DNA of 64,000 nt, taken from NCBI RefSeq assembly GCF_038396675.1, contig NC_088931.1, positions 71,626,001-71,690,000 of the forward strand, read 5' to 3'. The notes under the pieces are model-generated. The model worked only from the letters and a program-made list of their open reading frames with translations. It made no database searches and was not told where the DNA came from. Positions 46,753 through 58,516 of this stretch are shown here, one piece after another. The position numbers were made by a program, and so were the translations under genes. This DNA is from Hydra vulgaris. Lineage: Eukaryota; Cnidaria; Hydrozoa; Anthoathecata; Hydridae. The first letter of the stretch is position 1. Every line of letters starts with the position of its first letter.

Positions 46753-47410
46753 AGCTAAATATTGGTTCTGCCCATTTATACAAACAAAACAGTCAGATGA
46801 TCTCAAATAAGTCTTTACTTCAGGTGGCGAACCATCAATAATGTGATTAAAATTGGGTTAACATGAGACTTTATATAACAGTAAATCAGGAGAACTTAAA
46901 TTTCTAATACTAGGTTTGCGTAACGTGTTTAGTGTATGCCCATGCACTGAACACGTTACTATAGCATTAATACAAAACAGACTTTGTGTGGCCGTGGCGC
47001 AGTGGTTAGAGCGCTTGCTTTATAAGCAGGAGATCCTGGTTCGAAACGAGCTCTGGACATATTTTCACGTCACGGTAAGGAAGGAGGCGTATACTTCCTG
47101 GTTAAATGCACTTCCGCGGTGCTCTGTGACAAGACCGTTAGGACTTCTTGGGGCACCTAAAAAAAAAAACAAAAAAAAAACATGGCACAGATTTTGGCCG
47201 AAAAAAACGTTACTTTACGTTTCCGTAAAAGCCAAAATTACGCATACCTATTATTAGAAATTTAAGTTCTCCTGATTTGCTGTTACATAAAGTCGCATGT
47301 TAAACCAATTTTAATCACATTATTGATGGTTCGCTACCTGAAGTAAAGACTTATTTGAGATTATCTGACTGTTTTGTTTGTATTAAAGCACAGAATCAAT
47401 GTTTAGCTTG
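46751..47410. mobile_element. Fold-back element, ~170-bp arms, carrying a SINE
   Basis: The left arm (46751-46925) reads CAAGCTAAATATTGGTTCTG, AACAAAACAGTCAGATGATC, AAATAAGTCTTTACTTCAGG, ATCAATAATGTGATTAAAAT and AGGAGAACTTAAATTTCTAA. The right arm (47232-47410) is its inverted copy at about 90% identity. Between the arms are a smaller hairpin (46919-46963, GTAACGTGTTTAGTG arms) and a plus-strand SINE. No coding capacity. Confidence 0.88.
46986..47172 (+). mobile_element. tRNA-derived SINE, full-length
   Basis: The head GTGGCCGTGGCGCAGTGGTT contains a pol III A box. CTTGC/GCAGG forms an anticodon-like stem around TTTATAA (anticodon-like TAT), and GGTTCGAAAC is a B box. The T-arm and acceptor stem do not close, so this is not a functional tRNA gene. 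The body (ACGGTAAGGAAGGAGGCGTA; CCGCGGTGCTCTGTGACAAG; CCGTTAGGACTTCTTGGGGC) and A-rich tail match the copies at 22482 and 37370. Confidence 0.9.
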
Positions 47411-47459
47411 TCAAACCCTTATTCTTAAATACGAATTTGAAAAAGCAAAAAGTTAAATA

Positions 47460-48283
47460 TTCAGTTTGCTCAGTGTAATATGCAAAATGATACATTGAAT
47501 AAAAGCATTGTAATTGGTGAAGAATTAAAAAAAGGTATTGCAATTGCTATGGAATTAAATGCAGAAAAACTTTCATGAAATTTTCTGAGATGGAAAAAAA
47601 AAGCTGCCTGTTGTCATCCTAATGCCGTCAAGTATCATCCTATAATTATAAGATTTTGTTTATCGCTTTGCATAAAATCTGCATTAGCTTATGATGAATT
47701 AAGAACATCCAATATTTCAACCCCTTGTAGTTCCAGGACTTGAAGGGATTATAAAAACGCAATTAAACTTTCTGCTGTTTTTAACTCCAAAGTTACAGAA
47801 GAACTAATAAAAACATCATCTAAGCTAAAAGATCATCAAAGATTTGTTGTATTATCATTTGATGAAATTAAAGTTCAATCTGATTTAGTATTTGATAAAA
47901 TTCTGGTGACCTAATTGGATATGTTGATCTTGGAGATTCAGATCTAAATTATTGTAGTTTTCCTGATTTGAATAAGAGTTAATTTAGCATGTCAAGTTTT
48001 TAGCAAATCTGTTTCAAATGTTATTTTTTCTTATTATCCGCAAGAATTGCATGCCACTGCAGAACTTTGCTATTATATAGACAGTTTTTTTGATTGCTTA
48101 AATGTTCGTAATCAATCTAAAGGAATCAGTAAGGGAAAAGATTTTTTTAAACCTATTACAAGCATTAGCAATCTGAGATTTTTTCGCCTAAAAAATTGCT
48201 TCTTAAAATGTTTTGAAAATGGAGGCAACGTATCTCAACAAGACAAGGTTTTTCCGATAGTAAAAAAGAAAAATGTCTTTTAA
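47460..48283 (+). pseudogene. P-type (THAP9-like) transposase relic, internally deleted
   Basis: Plus-strand blocks: CCHPNAVKYHPIIIRFCLSL, CIKSALAYDELRTSN, RFVVLSFDEIKVQSDLVFDK (first catalytic Asp strand), DLIGYVDLGDSDLNY. After a jump with the rest of the catalytic core missing comes 48047-48283: CYYIDSFFDCLNVRNQSKGI and PITSISNLRFFRLKN, the helical C-terminal part of P/THAP9-type transposases. Stops at ~47577, ~47740 and ~47913 and the deletion near 48030 make it dead. It belongs to a different P lineage from the copy at 6418-9026, since the IRFCLSL...YDELR block is absent there. No THAP finger remains. Confidence 0.75.
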
Positions 48284-48457
48284 AAAGCATTGTAGTTTAA
48301 TATGCATTAATATTTGTTTTTTTTTTATAAAAATGACTTTGCATTTTTCACTTTAGTTACAATGGTAATAGCACTTTTGAGAGAAAAATTATACTTTTGC
48401 GAGAGCCGTAAATTGCCCCCGTAAACCATGTTAGGGGAGTGTGGGCAGAGTTGTTAA

Positions 48458-48900
48458 CAAGGCAAGAAGTAGCAAGGTCAAGGCCAAGACCAAGGCTAAA
48501 AGTTACAAGGCAAGCCCAATAGTTTTAATGTTAAGGCCAAGAATAAGAGTTTCAAGGCCAAGGCCTACGCAAACAATTTCAAGACTAAAGACTAAAGTTT
48601 TTGCTGTATGTTAAGGCCAGTTATTAACAAAACCGTTGGTAACAATTGCTGTGACAATAAAACCAAATGTTGTTAAAATAAACCAAGGTTATGCACAGAA
48701 TTAAACAAAGTCATTAAGAAAATGTACTTGTAGATATATATGAAAGACAAAAACAAAAATACATTAAAATAAAGAATGAAAACTTTAAATTCTTTAATTT
48801 TATACATTTTTTTTTTAAAACTAAGGCCTCGGCCAAAATTTTCAAGGTAAAGAGCTAGGCCGAGACCAAGGTGAGGTGAGGGGTTACTTTGACATGTGGG
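48458..48900. repeat. AAGGCCAAG-motif flanks, probable non-autonomous element
   Basis: AAGGCCAAG-like motifs recur at 48478-48625 (about nine) and again at 48825-48875 mixed with inverted forms (AAGGCCTCGGCC, TAGGCCGAGACC). The layout resembles subterminal repeats of short hAT derivatives, but I could not fix termini or a target duplication. Confidence 0.45.
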
Positions 48901-49079
48901 TAACATTAAATTGTATCAAATTAAATGTTTTTTATTGTTGAATAAAGATGTTGAATAAACAAATATAATTATTTTGATCAGCATAATAGTAAGTATTGAC
49001 AGTTACATACCAACAATATAGTCAATTATCTATCAATAATATTACATAACAAATTAAATTTCTTATCAGTTTATGGTAA

Positions 49080-49790
49080 CAATATCATTGGTAAATGATG
49101 GGAGGAAAGCTCCTGCTGATTACAATAAGTTTTCTGGACTTTGTCTTGAATAGAAAAAGTATCATTTGAAGCACCAATCCAAATATGACAACAGTATTGT
49201 ATATACAACCCTTGGAATTAAGAAAAATGAGGTCGGGAATAATTTGCAAGCCTCAGTCTTTTAGAGGTTGGCATCAGTTTGGCAAAAAAAGTTTGTAACA
49301 AAGGTCTTACCATAAAATATAGAAACGAGGTCGGCATTGCAGAATGCCAAACCTAATTACGAGGGCTGCATACAGCGACAAAAAGAGATTTGTTGAGATA
49401 GAGAATGGAATCATGAGAAAGATAACGGCAAGCACAATAAAAAGAAGCAACCTTAGCAGATGCTAACTTTGCAATCGATTTGTATCCATGGTTTCCATGA
49501 GAGGTCATAATAGTGAACAATAATAAAGAAGTTGTAAAGAAAAGGACTCAGTGAATGGTTGCTATTTATTAATATAGCAATGTTGACAGTATTGCGATAG
49601 TTGTTTGTAGTAAATAACTGAGTCTTGTTGTGGAGTTAATGTAGATAAGAAACGACATTGGACCAAGGATAGAACCTTCTGATACCTTTGAAGTTATTGG
49701 AAATGAAGAAGAGTTTGGTGTTCGAAGATGACTTTATTGCTGCAAGTATATGTACATTATATGCAAGCAGATCTTCTTCAAAAGCAAGCT
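49080..49790 (-). pseudogene. LINE reverse transcriptase relic
   Basis: Minus strand: SFPITSKVSEGSILGPMSFL followed by IYIN is RT motif 4/5 context (xQGSxLGPxLFxIYIND) near 49700-49620. Downstream, YKSIAKLASAKVASFYCACR and YLSHDSILYLNKS (49480-49370), then YIQYCCHIWIGASNDTFSIQ and DKVQKTY (49210-49140) match the thumb region of CR1/Jockey-type LINEs. The YADD box and ~80 residues between IYIN and YKSIAK are missing and several frame breaks occur. The relic ends at about 49080. Confidence 0.78.
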
Positions 49791-49874
49791 TATGGAGAAG
49801 ATCAGTATGCCAAACTTTGAGAAACTTTTAACAATGTCGGCCATCAACATCATTAACCAAAGAAGATTAGTGTT

Positions 49875-49946
49875 TTTTATATTTTAATTGAAATACAACT
49901 TTATGCATGTAAATGCATAAAGTTGTATTTCAATTAAAATATAAAA
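49875..49946. repeat. Perfect 72-bp palindrome with GTAA loop
   Basis: The arms are 34 bp (TTTATATTTTAATTGAAATA then CAACTTTATGCAT) and the loop GTAA at 49909-49912. Confidence 0.96.
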
Positions 49947-49948
49947 TT

Positions 49949-49992
49949 AAAGTTATTAAGTTATGCATGTAAATGCATAACTTAATAACTTT
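49949..49992. repeat. Perfect 44-bp palindrome, twin of the previous
   Basis: The arms are AAAGTTATTAAGTTATGCAT and exact inverse; the loop is GTAA. It shares the ATGCATGTAAATGCAT core with the palindrome two bases upstream. Confidence 0.96.
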
Positions 49993-51791
49993 TACCATGC
50001 TCATTATAATTGGTAGTATGTAATTTTAATAAATAACCTGGGCAACAATTAGCTGGCTCTCTCTTTAATGAGGGTTTTATTAATAAAGGACTCATTAATG
50101 GAATCCTCTATGTTGTTACTGAGCTCTTAGGTATTTCTTGATACCACAATTACTAATGACCATGAATAAGAAGTTATACAAGCTGCTGACTAATTTTTGA
50201 TTTACTTATATAAATTGTTTAACTGTAAACATCCCTTGAGTGCAAAGATTTTAAAGTAAAATCTGTTGAGTTCAAATACTTTAATAAGTAAAATATGTTA
50301 CTAAGTTGTGGTGTAGCTTGGCAGCTAAGTTGTGGTGTAGCTCGGCAGCATTTAGTGCCAAATGGTATTACTGGTGTAGAGCAAGGTTGTGTTGTTAAGC
50401 CTTTTTTGTTTGTTCTGGAAACACTATGTCTGTTAATATTTAGCGTAATGTAAAAAATACTTCAAAATATCTTATGGTATGTGCTATTGTTGTGATGTTG
50501 TGTGGTGATAGACAGCTTTAGCTTACCTTTAGTGTCGATCATTAAAAATAATTGGTAGTTTTATTACTAGAAACTCTCTGCTTCTCATCTCTAAAAGCCA
50601 AAACAAAACATTTTGCAATAGCTGTCAAGCAATAATTCTTTATTTAAACTTTTTCTTTAGAATTATGTAAATTGCCATTTTTGTGTAATTTAAATATAAA
50701 AAATTTAGTGTGTTTTAAATAATTGATAAACACTTGATACAAGTTATGTCATTAAACAAATTTTACACAAAAAATGTCTACAAATGTACTGAATTTACAA
50801 ACAATTATTTTACTATTAAACGCCTAATTAAAAGAAAAAAAATATATATAACAAAGCTATTTTTGTTAGTGAAGTGATGATCAAAATTTAACTCGCTCAA
50901 CAATCCTTCTCTGGCTCCTGCTGTTATAACTGATTTTAAAAAGAAATTAATAACTGGGGTTATGTAGTCTTTTTACGACATTAACTAAAAGTTAAGACTA
51001 CTAAATGTGAGTTTAAAAGGTTATTTATAGAAATATGTATTTTATTATACTTTTTCAGATATTACATCAAGTTGAAGTGTAGTTAATAACAGGTTGCGGA
51101 TCTAGTATTTTAGCGTTTGAGATAATGCATCCTCGTTTGAGCTAACTTTTTAGCGTTTGAGAACTTCCAGACATGGAGAAATCTCCTAACATTTATATGT
51201 TTATAATTATGTTAAAATAAAGAATTGTTTTTTAGGTTTTCTATTAAATAAAAAGTTTCATTGTTTTAGCCAATCTTTTCTTGATTCAAATATAAGAGGT
51301 TCTTAATTTTTAACTAAAGGTAAAGTTTACCTAAGAGCCTGTGATAAATATTATTGTCATGCCTGCCATATCGAATTGTTTTATTGAAGTATGCCATTTT
51401 TAAAATTAATTAAGCAAAATTTGTAATTTTGCATCGGCAAAATTTAATTGCAAAAAGTAGATATATATTTATATTTTACTCGACCATTTTTAGACTCTTT
51501 TTCAATAGCCTTAAGTGTTTATTAAACCTCGTAATCAGTGAGCTTCGAATACCGCTTACAGAACATAAGTGTTGTCGGTTCTTTATTTTCACAACAAAAT
51601 TAGAAAAAATTAACATATTTTTTTTTTCTATGTTCCTTATTCAAAGAAATAAGATAAGGATTGAAAAAATTGTGGGTGTTTGGGCATTTTGTTTGCATAT
51701 TTGGGATCGGTAGGATTTTTCGATTATTACGTTAATAAAATAACTGTGATCGTTTTATAAGAGTTTCAAAAACTAAAGAGTTAACAATAAC
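49993..51791. other. Intergenic, one short duplication
   Basis: A 24-bp phrase (CTAAGTTGTGGTGTAGCTTG + GCAG) is duplicated in tandem at about 50301-50348. TTTTAGCGTTTGAGA recurs at 51108 and 51150. No gene recognised. Confidence 0.5.
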
Positions 51792-52534
51792 TAGAGATGT
51801 TCGGACTGATTGACGTTTTTCTGTTCGCCCGTGTTTGTACGGTCCGAACCACCGAACCGGTCGAACATGAGCAACAATAATTTTTTCAAACAACCCGGAC
51901 AACTCAGACACTCCAAACACCGGACAGAAAAACTAATGTCGAACCGAACACCGATCGATCACCGAACAGTCATTGAACTAAAAATCTCGAACGCGGTCGG
52001 ACGTCGAACATGCAAAATAATGAAAAATAAAAAATGACACAAGAATATGGTAATTTACCTTGCACTCTCCAGCACTTATGTAAAATATCTCTTCTCTTCC
52101 CTCAGAACTACAACGGCCTGATGCGTTCCAAATAGTTGGTGGAACTTTAATAGCTTCCACTGCGAAACAATAGCAAAAGTCTTGAAATAATTTAAAGCTG
52201 TGGTGAATTATTTGGATTAAAATGGAATAAATTCAAGAGAGATAATAATGCTGAACAAGTCGTACAACCGAACAGTCGAACACTTTCGCAAAAGTCAATC
52301 AATTTCAATCGATTCGGCCCAGAAACGCCGGCCCGGTCGGACGCCGAACATGGCAGCCATAAAAAAAGTCGGACAATGGCGGACATCAGACAAAACATTC
52401 TTCAATCAGAACCGAACATTTCGATTACCGACACCGTTGAAAATTTTTCAATTCAAACCGATCAATCATTTTATAAAATTTTTTTGACTCGGTCGCACAT
52501 CGGACACAATTTGGCCCATGTCCGACCATCTCTA
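51792..52534. mobile_element. Non-autonomous hAT element with CCGAACA repeats
   Basis: A perfect 8-bp duplication ACAATAAC flanks it (51784-51791, 52535-52542). The ends are TAGAGATGTTCGGAC and, inverted, TAGAGATGGTCGGAC. CGAACA/CCGAAC/GTCGGAC motifs are abundant in both outer thirds. There is no transposase. Termini resemble those of the element at 58517 (CAGAGATGTAGGTC). Confidence 0.88.
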
Positions 52535-52792
52535 ACAATAACTAATTTGCCTATAAAACTGCTTTAGGTTTTTAACCGTAAAATACAATAACGCATTTGT
52601 ATTATATCAAATTTACCTGAAAATATACATCGGAAAGGGAGACAGAGAGAGAGGGGGTTTAAGCGTCATTTTTTTTTTATGTTAGCTTGTTTTCTAATAG
52701 ATGCAAAAAACATTTCATTTAAAACACAATTTTAATAGTAAAAATTAAAAAGTTTTTCGTTTACTGTTAAAAACAAAGATGTAGTATAAAAA

Positions 52793-53030
52793 TTAAAGAA
52801 TTCAAAGTAGGAAGCCCCCATGTTACTTAAAGAATTCAAAGTAGTAAGCCCCCATGTTACTTAAAGAATTCAAAGTAGTAAGCCCCCATGTTACTTAAAG
52901 AATTCAAAGTAGTAAGCCCCCATGTTACTTAAAGAATTCAAAGTAGTAAGCCCCCATGTTACTTAAAGAATTCAAAGTAGTAAGCCCCCATGTTACTTAA
53001 AGAATTCAAAGTAGTAAGCCCCCATGTTAC
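52793..53030. repeat. 34-bp minisatellite, seven copies
   Basis: The unit TTAAAGAATTCAAAGTAGTA plus AGCCCCCATGTTAC is repeated exactly seven times; only the first copy differs (GTAGGA for GTAGTA). There are no spacers, so it is not a CRISPR-type array. Confidence 0.97.
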
Positions 53031-53585
<555 letters not shown>

Positions 53586-53649
53586 TTACAAATTATTTGC
53601 ATTTACAAATAAAAAACTTTCAATTGCAACCACTATCTAAAAATATAAA

Positions 53650-53990
53650 TGGGAAACTCGGGAAAAACTGAAAGAAACACCAGAATTAACTTGGTCTATC
53701 CTAAAAAAAGCTCCTGCTTGCAATAATACAACAAAAAAAATGTTTACTTTGTTGGTATTGTTTATCCTTCTCCGACTATTTGCCATACAGAGGCCACATT
53801 ACCAAGGCCCGCAAAGACGAGTTCAGTTCACAAAAGAGCGTCATAATTCGCTTCGCAAACCAAGAGTAAGTGATTTTGAGAAGAACTAAAGAATTAGAGT
53901 GAGAGTCAGAAGAAGTCGAGCTAGAATGATAGCACAGAGAGAGCGGACAGATATTGCACTAGATGTTAGAATGTGCAATTCATACTATTA
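53650..53990 (+). pseudogene. Possible retroelement C-terminal fragment
   Basis: The plus frame KLKETPELTWSILKKAPACN with following TKK resembles a block (WxLKE...P.LxWSIxxxAxxY....KC.LCxxEK) seen after the reverse transcriptase in some animal retroelements. The expected Cys residues are not preserved and the continuation is unconvincing. I call it only tentatively. Confidence 0.3.
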
Positions 53991-54045
53991 ACTTGACCTT
54001 TTGACGTATGTTTATAGTTTTTAGAATTTTTTAAAAGATTTTTAT

Positions 54046-54214
54046 AAAATTTTACTTTATAAAATTTTACTTTATAAAAGTTTACTTTATAAAAATTTAC
54101 TTTATAAAAATTTACTTTATAAAAATTTATTTTATAAAAGTTTACTTTATAAAAATTTACTTTATAAAAATTTACTTTATAAAAATTTATTTTATAAAAA
54201 TTTACTTTATAAAA
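54046..54214. repeat. 15-bp tandem repeat, ~11 copies
   Basis: The unit AAAAATTTACTTTAT has AAAATTTTACTTTAT, AAAAGTTTACTTTAT and AAAAATTTATTTTAT variants. It follows the possible retroelement fragment and could be its 3' tail. Confidence 0.93.
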
Positions 54215-54483
54215 ATGTTAAAAAGCTACTTAATAAAAAAACAGAGTTAATTTCCTAATGTCGTCACAAAAATAAATTTCTATTAAGCAACCACAAACCT
54301 GAAGATTAGATACACGCGGTTGTGAAAATAGTTTTTTCCGTATAGGTTTTTTCTGTATAACATTACGTAACTAGTTTCAATTCTATATAATTTTTTATCA
54401 AAAAAAACTATATTTGTATTTCATATAATAATTTCAATAGCATGAAACTTAAAGTTGTGAAAATCACTTAGTTTTATTTTCTG

Positions 54484-54930
<447 letters not shown>

Positions 54931-54975
54931 TTATTTATATTTGATTTGTTTAAAATAAATGTTTTTTGTTTGTTA

Positions 54976-55720
54976 CAGGTGTTACTGAAGAACCACACTC
55001 AAAATAGGTTACAATATGGGTTTTCAATTCTATATTCATGGATACAAGCATTTGAATGCTTAATCTACATTGCTTACTAGCTGCCAGTCAAGAAATGGTC
55101 ATCAAGGTTACTAGCTGACAAGCAACAAATTGAAATGCAAAAGAAAGAAATTTGCTTTTTAAGAGAAGATTGTTTTTAAGAGAAAATTGAAATGCAAAAG
55201 AAATAAACTTGCTTTTTAAGAAAAGATGGGACTGGTTGTCGATAGGCCTAAGGCTGACGGTGTAGCCGCCAGAAGAACCTTTTCGAATGAACAATTGTTT
55301 CTGAAATCACTGGACTTAATTTTAAATTTATAAAAATGTTCCATGTTATTCTGATTTGTATTTCATGTGGTTTTGAGCTTGATGCGGATTTATTCAGGAA
55401 ATACTGTACACATACAGCTAGGTTTCACAAACACACAGAACATTCACAAAATGCTAGTTCATACTCCCAGTGTTATTGGTTACATGACATTACTAATTGG
55501 GCTCTTAAGTAAAAAAGCTATCGAAACCCGAAATAAAGATTTTAATTAATATTGGGAGTATTTTGCACGCAAGTGTGACCGTATTAAATGTAATAAAATT
55601 TATTTAAGCGATTATTTTGTTCTAGAGATCCAGTCATTTCTTCACTTAGAACAATAGTTAGTACTACGAAGAAAGTTTTGCCAGAAGATGTTCTGCAACT
55701 ATTAAAAAGCAGTATTTAGT
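54976..55720 (+). pseudogene. C-terminal relic of the unassigned transposase family seen at 33 kb
   Basis: Plus-strand phrases in changing frames: GLVVDRPKADGVAARRTF (55228-55281), NIHKMLVHTPSVIGYMTLLI and GLLSKKAIETRNKDFN (55441-55549), YWEYFARKCDRIKC, then SRDPVISSLRTIVSTTKKVL and PEDVLQLLKSS (55620-55716). From memory this order (DRPKxxG...TVHKILxHG...LSEEAxEARNKD...SDPxISSLR...LPxEVxxLLK) is the C-terminal half of the same hydrozoan/insect protein family whose N-terminal half lies at 33043-34110. A ~42-bp direct duplication (TGAAATGCAAAAGAAA...TTTTTAAGA) occurs at 55129-55228. Multiple stops make it dead. Confidence 0.5.
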
Positions 55721-55949
55721 TGTTGTTGGATTTTTAAATTCTTGCTTTAATTATTATTAAATTTCAAAAATATTGTTAATTAAAATTGTCAGTATTCTAA
55801 AATTTAGATCAATTAAAAATTTCCTACATACAATTATTTGGGACATCAGAGCTTTAAAATCCTTTTTTTTTTAAGATAATTTGCAGTAAATAAGTCATGA
55901 ATTTGTATAAAAATTGACTGTCACTAAAAAAGCTTGTGGCTATGCATAA

Positions 55950-56019
55950 TAAGGTCTGCATTTTATATTAAGATATTAAAAACTAATTTTAATATCTTAA
56001 TATAAAATGCAGACCTCAT
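55950..56019. repeat. Near-perfect 70-bp palindrome
   Basis: The arms are AAGGTCTGCATTTTATATTA then AGATATTAAAA and their inverse; the loop is about 5 bases. The right arm runs straight into the following tandem repeat, so the left arm looks like a snap-back copy of the repeat edge. Confidence 0.93.
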
Positions 56020-56440
56020 TTTGGTATTCTTACCAAATTTAGCGTATATGACACACAAAAACAACTATAAGTAGGTTAATGCTATGTCAAAATAGGATTC
56101 CATAGCAACGAAATGAAAAATAACACCTTTACAAAAAGCGCAGACTTTGTACCGGTGCTCGTGGTCAAGTCTGTAACTACGAAAAGTAGGTTTTGCTTTG
56201 CAAAAATTGCGATCCATAGCAACTAAATATGAAATAACTCCTTAATAAGAGGCACAGACCTTACACTGGTGCTCGTGCCAAATTTAATGTATATAGCACA
56301 CTCAACGAATCTGCAACTCCAAAAAGTAAGTTGTTGTTATACAAAAATTATCCATAGCAACTAACTAAAAGTAAAAAATAACGCCTTCATAATAAGCTCA
56401 AACCTTGTATTGGTACTTATGCCAAATATAGTGGAATGTA
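56000..56440. repeat. Diverged tandem repeat, period ~115-135 bp, 3-4 copies
   Basis: TCCATAGCAAC starts at about 56099, 56213 and 56349. Each copy continues with AAATAAC-CCTT, a GCxCAGACCTT phrase, TGGTGCTCGTGCCAAAT and a CTxCxAAAAGTAxGTT phrase. The first, partial copy joins the palindrome upstream. Confidence 0.85.
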
Positions 56441-56711
56441 ACACTAATATTAAATTAGTTATTAATTTTGTCTTAAAATTGGTCATTTTTGTTCAAATGT
56501 GAGGCGGTTGCGTAAGCATTTACATCCACAATTCCATTGATTTTGTTAAATGTTACGACATCGATGTAAACAATACAGATTGTGAGTCGTTATGCGTTGA
56601 GATAATAAGCAAAATTACAAAAAAATATTGTCATCAATGCTATTTATAGACAGCCAGATTGTAGATTAAAAGCATTCAAAACTTATCTGCGCACATTCTT
56701 AAACACAAAAA
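56441..56711. other. Spacer
   Basis: No gene or repeat recognised. Confidence 0.5.
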
Positions 56712-56713
56712 TA

Positions 56714-58253
56714 CAGTGGTGTGCAAAATAATAGGTAATAATAAGGATAATGCGTTTATTACATCATATTTATGAATATGCTTGACATAAACGCGGGAAT
56801 CCCATATATATTTAAACCTCACTTTCTTATGTATATTGCGTTGTTTGCTGGTGATGTATAAACAAGTTTGTGCGTGTATTTATTTGATTTTTTATGAACA
56901 TTTTAATTTAAAGTGAAAATACTTATTTTTTTAGAAGAAGTAACAAAAAAGGACAAAAGATAAAAGAAAAATGGGAAAAAACGTACATTGTTTGGAAGAT
57001 GAAAGAAACTTAATCAAAATTTTACGAAACCAGGGTGAAACTTTGAAAGAAATTTCAAATTTAATGGACTGTTCAATTAATATGGTAATCAATGCATTTA
57101 AATAATATATAAACACCTAAAATACGTGGTCGAAAGAGGAAGACATCAAGAAGAGATGACAAAAGTATTGTTCTTTATTTCAAAAGAAATCCTTTTGCAA
57201 CGTCAATAGAAATAAAAACTAGTCTTGGCCTGCAAATTGATGCTTCGACAGTTAGAAAAAGGCTTACTCTACAATATGTTAAAGCCAAAGTACCAAAGAA
57301 GTGTCCATTTTTATCACCAAATAATATCAAAAACAGGAAACATTTTGCTAGGAAACACGTGGGCTAGCCATCTTCAAAATGGCAAAATATTCTTTGGTCA
57401 GATGAGACCAAAATTAACTTGTTTGGGTCAAATACACTGAAAAAATATGACCAAAAAGAAAAGAATATAATCCTAGATATGCCGTCAAAACGGTTAAACA
57501 TGGTAGTGGAAATATTAAAATATGGGGTTGCTTTTTATATTATGGAGTAGATCCCCTTTTTTGGATCAAAGAAAATATGAACCAAGAAATTTATTTAAAT
57601 ATACTGCAGAATGTTATGCTACCCTTCACAGAAGGAAATCTACCTTTGATTTGGGTCAACAAGATAATGACCCAAAGCATACAGCAAAGGTAGTAAAAAT
57701 GTGGTTTCATAACGAGAAAATTTGCATTTTGAAGTGGCCAGCCCAATCACCGGACATAAATCCGATAGAAAATCTCTGGACAGACGTTAAAAATGAATTA
57801 GGAAAACTTCCTAAAACCAAAAATAAAGATAAGCATCGGAAAAAGATTAAATACATTTGGAAAAACATTCCAATAAATACATGCCAAAAAATAGTTGATA
57901 CCATGCCGAAAAGATGTGCAGCGATAATTGCGAATAAAGGGTATAAAACCAAATATTATTAAACCGTAAGTAAAGTAAATTTTTACTTATCATTGTTCAT
58001 TATTTCCGAGAAAATATGTACTTAATTTTAATTTACCTTTTTTTTTGCACGGTAGATATTTTAAAAAATAATCTAATTATATAGGCTAGTAAACAAATTT
58101 TGTTTTTCTAATTGTTTTCTTACATTTAAAATATTAGTTAATAATTGAATTAATTGTAGAATAACTAATTAAATAAATTAGATTACTATCAAGTACTTAT
58201 TTTGTACGAAAATTCAAATTATTTAAAAATTACCTATTATTTTACACACACTG
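56714..58253 (+). mobile_element. Tc1-like transposon, 1.54 kb
   Basis: The left end CAGTGGTGTGCAAAATAATA follows TA at 56712-56713; the right end, inverted, is CAGTGTGTGTAAAATAATAG at 58253. TIRs match over ~25 bp with two differences. A plus-strand DD34E transposase relic fills the element. Four extra copies of the terminal 22 bp follow the right end. Confidence 0.88.
56971..57962 (+). pseudogene. Tc1 transposase (DD34E), frameshifted
   Basis: The start is ATG 56971 (MGKNVHCLEDERNLIKILRN, with HTH LKEISNLMDCSINMVINAF). It then passes through a GRKRKTSRRDDKSIV linker and second HTH region SIEIKTSLGLQIDASTVRKR. WQNILWSDETKINLFGSN (57380-57433) gives the first Asp; HGSGNIKIWGCF the next block. 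After another shift comes QQDNDPKHTAKVVKMWFHNE (second Asp) and WPAQSPDINPIENLWTDVKN (Glu), exactly 34 residues between Asp and Glu. The C-terminus is IVDTMPKRCAAIIANKGYKT. All catalytic residues are readable; about five frameshifts or stops (near 57103, 57230, 57365, 57500, 57650) break the protein. Confidence 0.9.
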
Positions 58254-58341
58254 TATATTATTTTACACACCACTGTATATTATTTTACACACCACTGTAT
58301 ATTATTTTACACACCACTGTATATTATTTTACACACCACTG
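58254..58341. repeat. Four tandem copies of a Tc1 terminus
   Basis: TATATTATTTTACACACCAC plus TG (22 bp) is repeated exactly four times directly after the Tc1 right end, each ending in the CACTG terminus followed by TA. Confidence 0.95.
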
Positions 58342-58516
58342 TATATTGCGGTAAGATGTTTACGTACTTGGAGATAAAAGCACTGACTTACTCAATCATG
58401 TTTTAAATAGTGATGCAAAATCTTTTAATGATAATTTTCTCGAATATAACATTATCTCAATTGTAAACAACAAGTGTAACTAAAAAATCATAAACATTTC
58501 TAGATAACGTAATAAC

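Noticed and set aside
46986..47060. Possible tRNA-Ile(UAU) gene
   Set aside because: The A and B boxes and an anticodon-like stem are present, but acceptor and T stems do not close and the sequence continues into a SINE body shared by two other copies.
52793..53030. CRISPR-like array
   Set aside because: The 34-bp units are directly contiguous with no spacers, in a eukaryotic context.
54961..55080. Exon of a host gene after TTGTTACAG
   Set aside because: A good acceptor-like site, but the following frame has stops and leads into a transposase relic; no further exons found.
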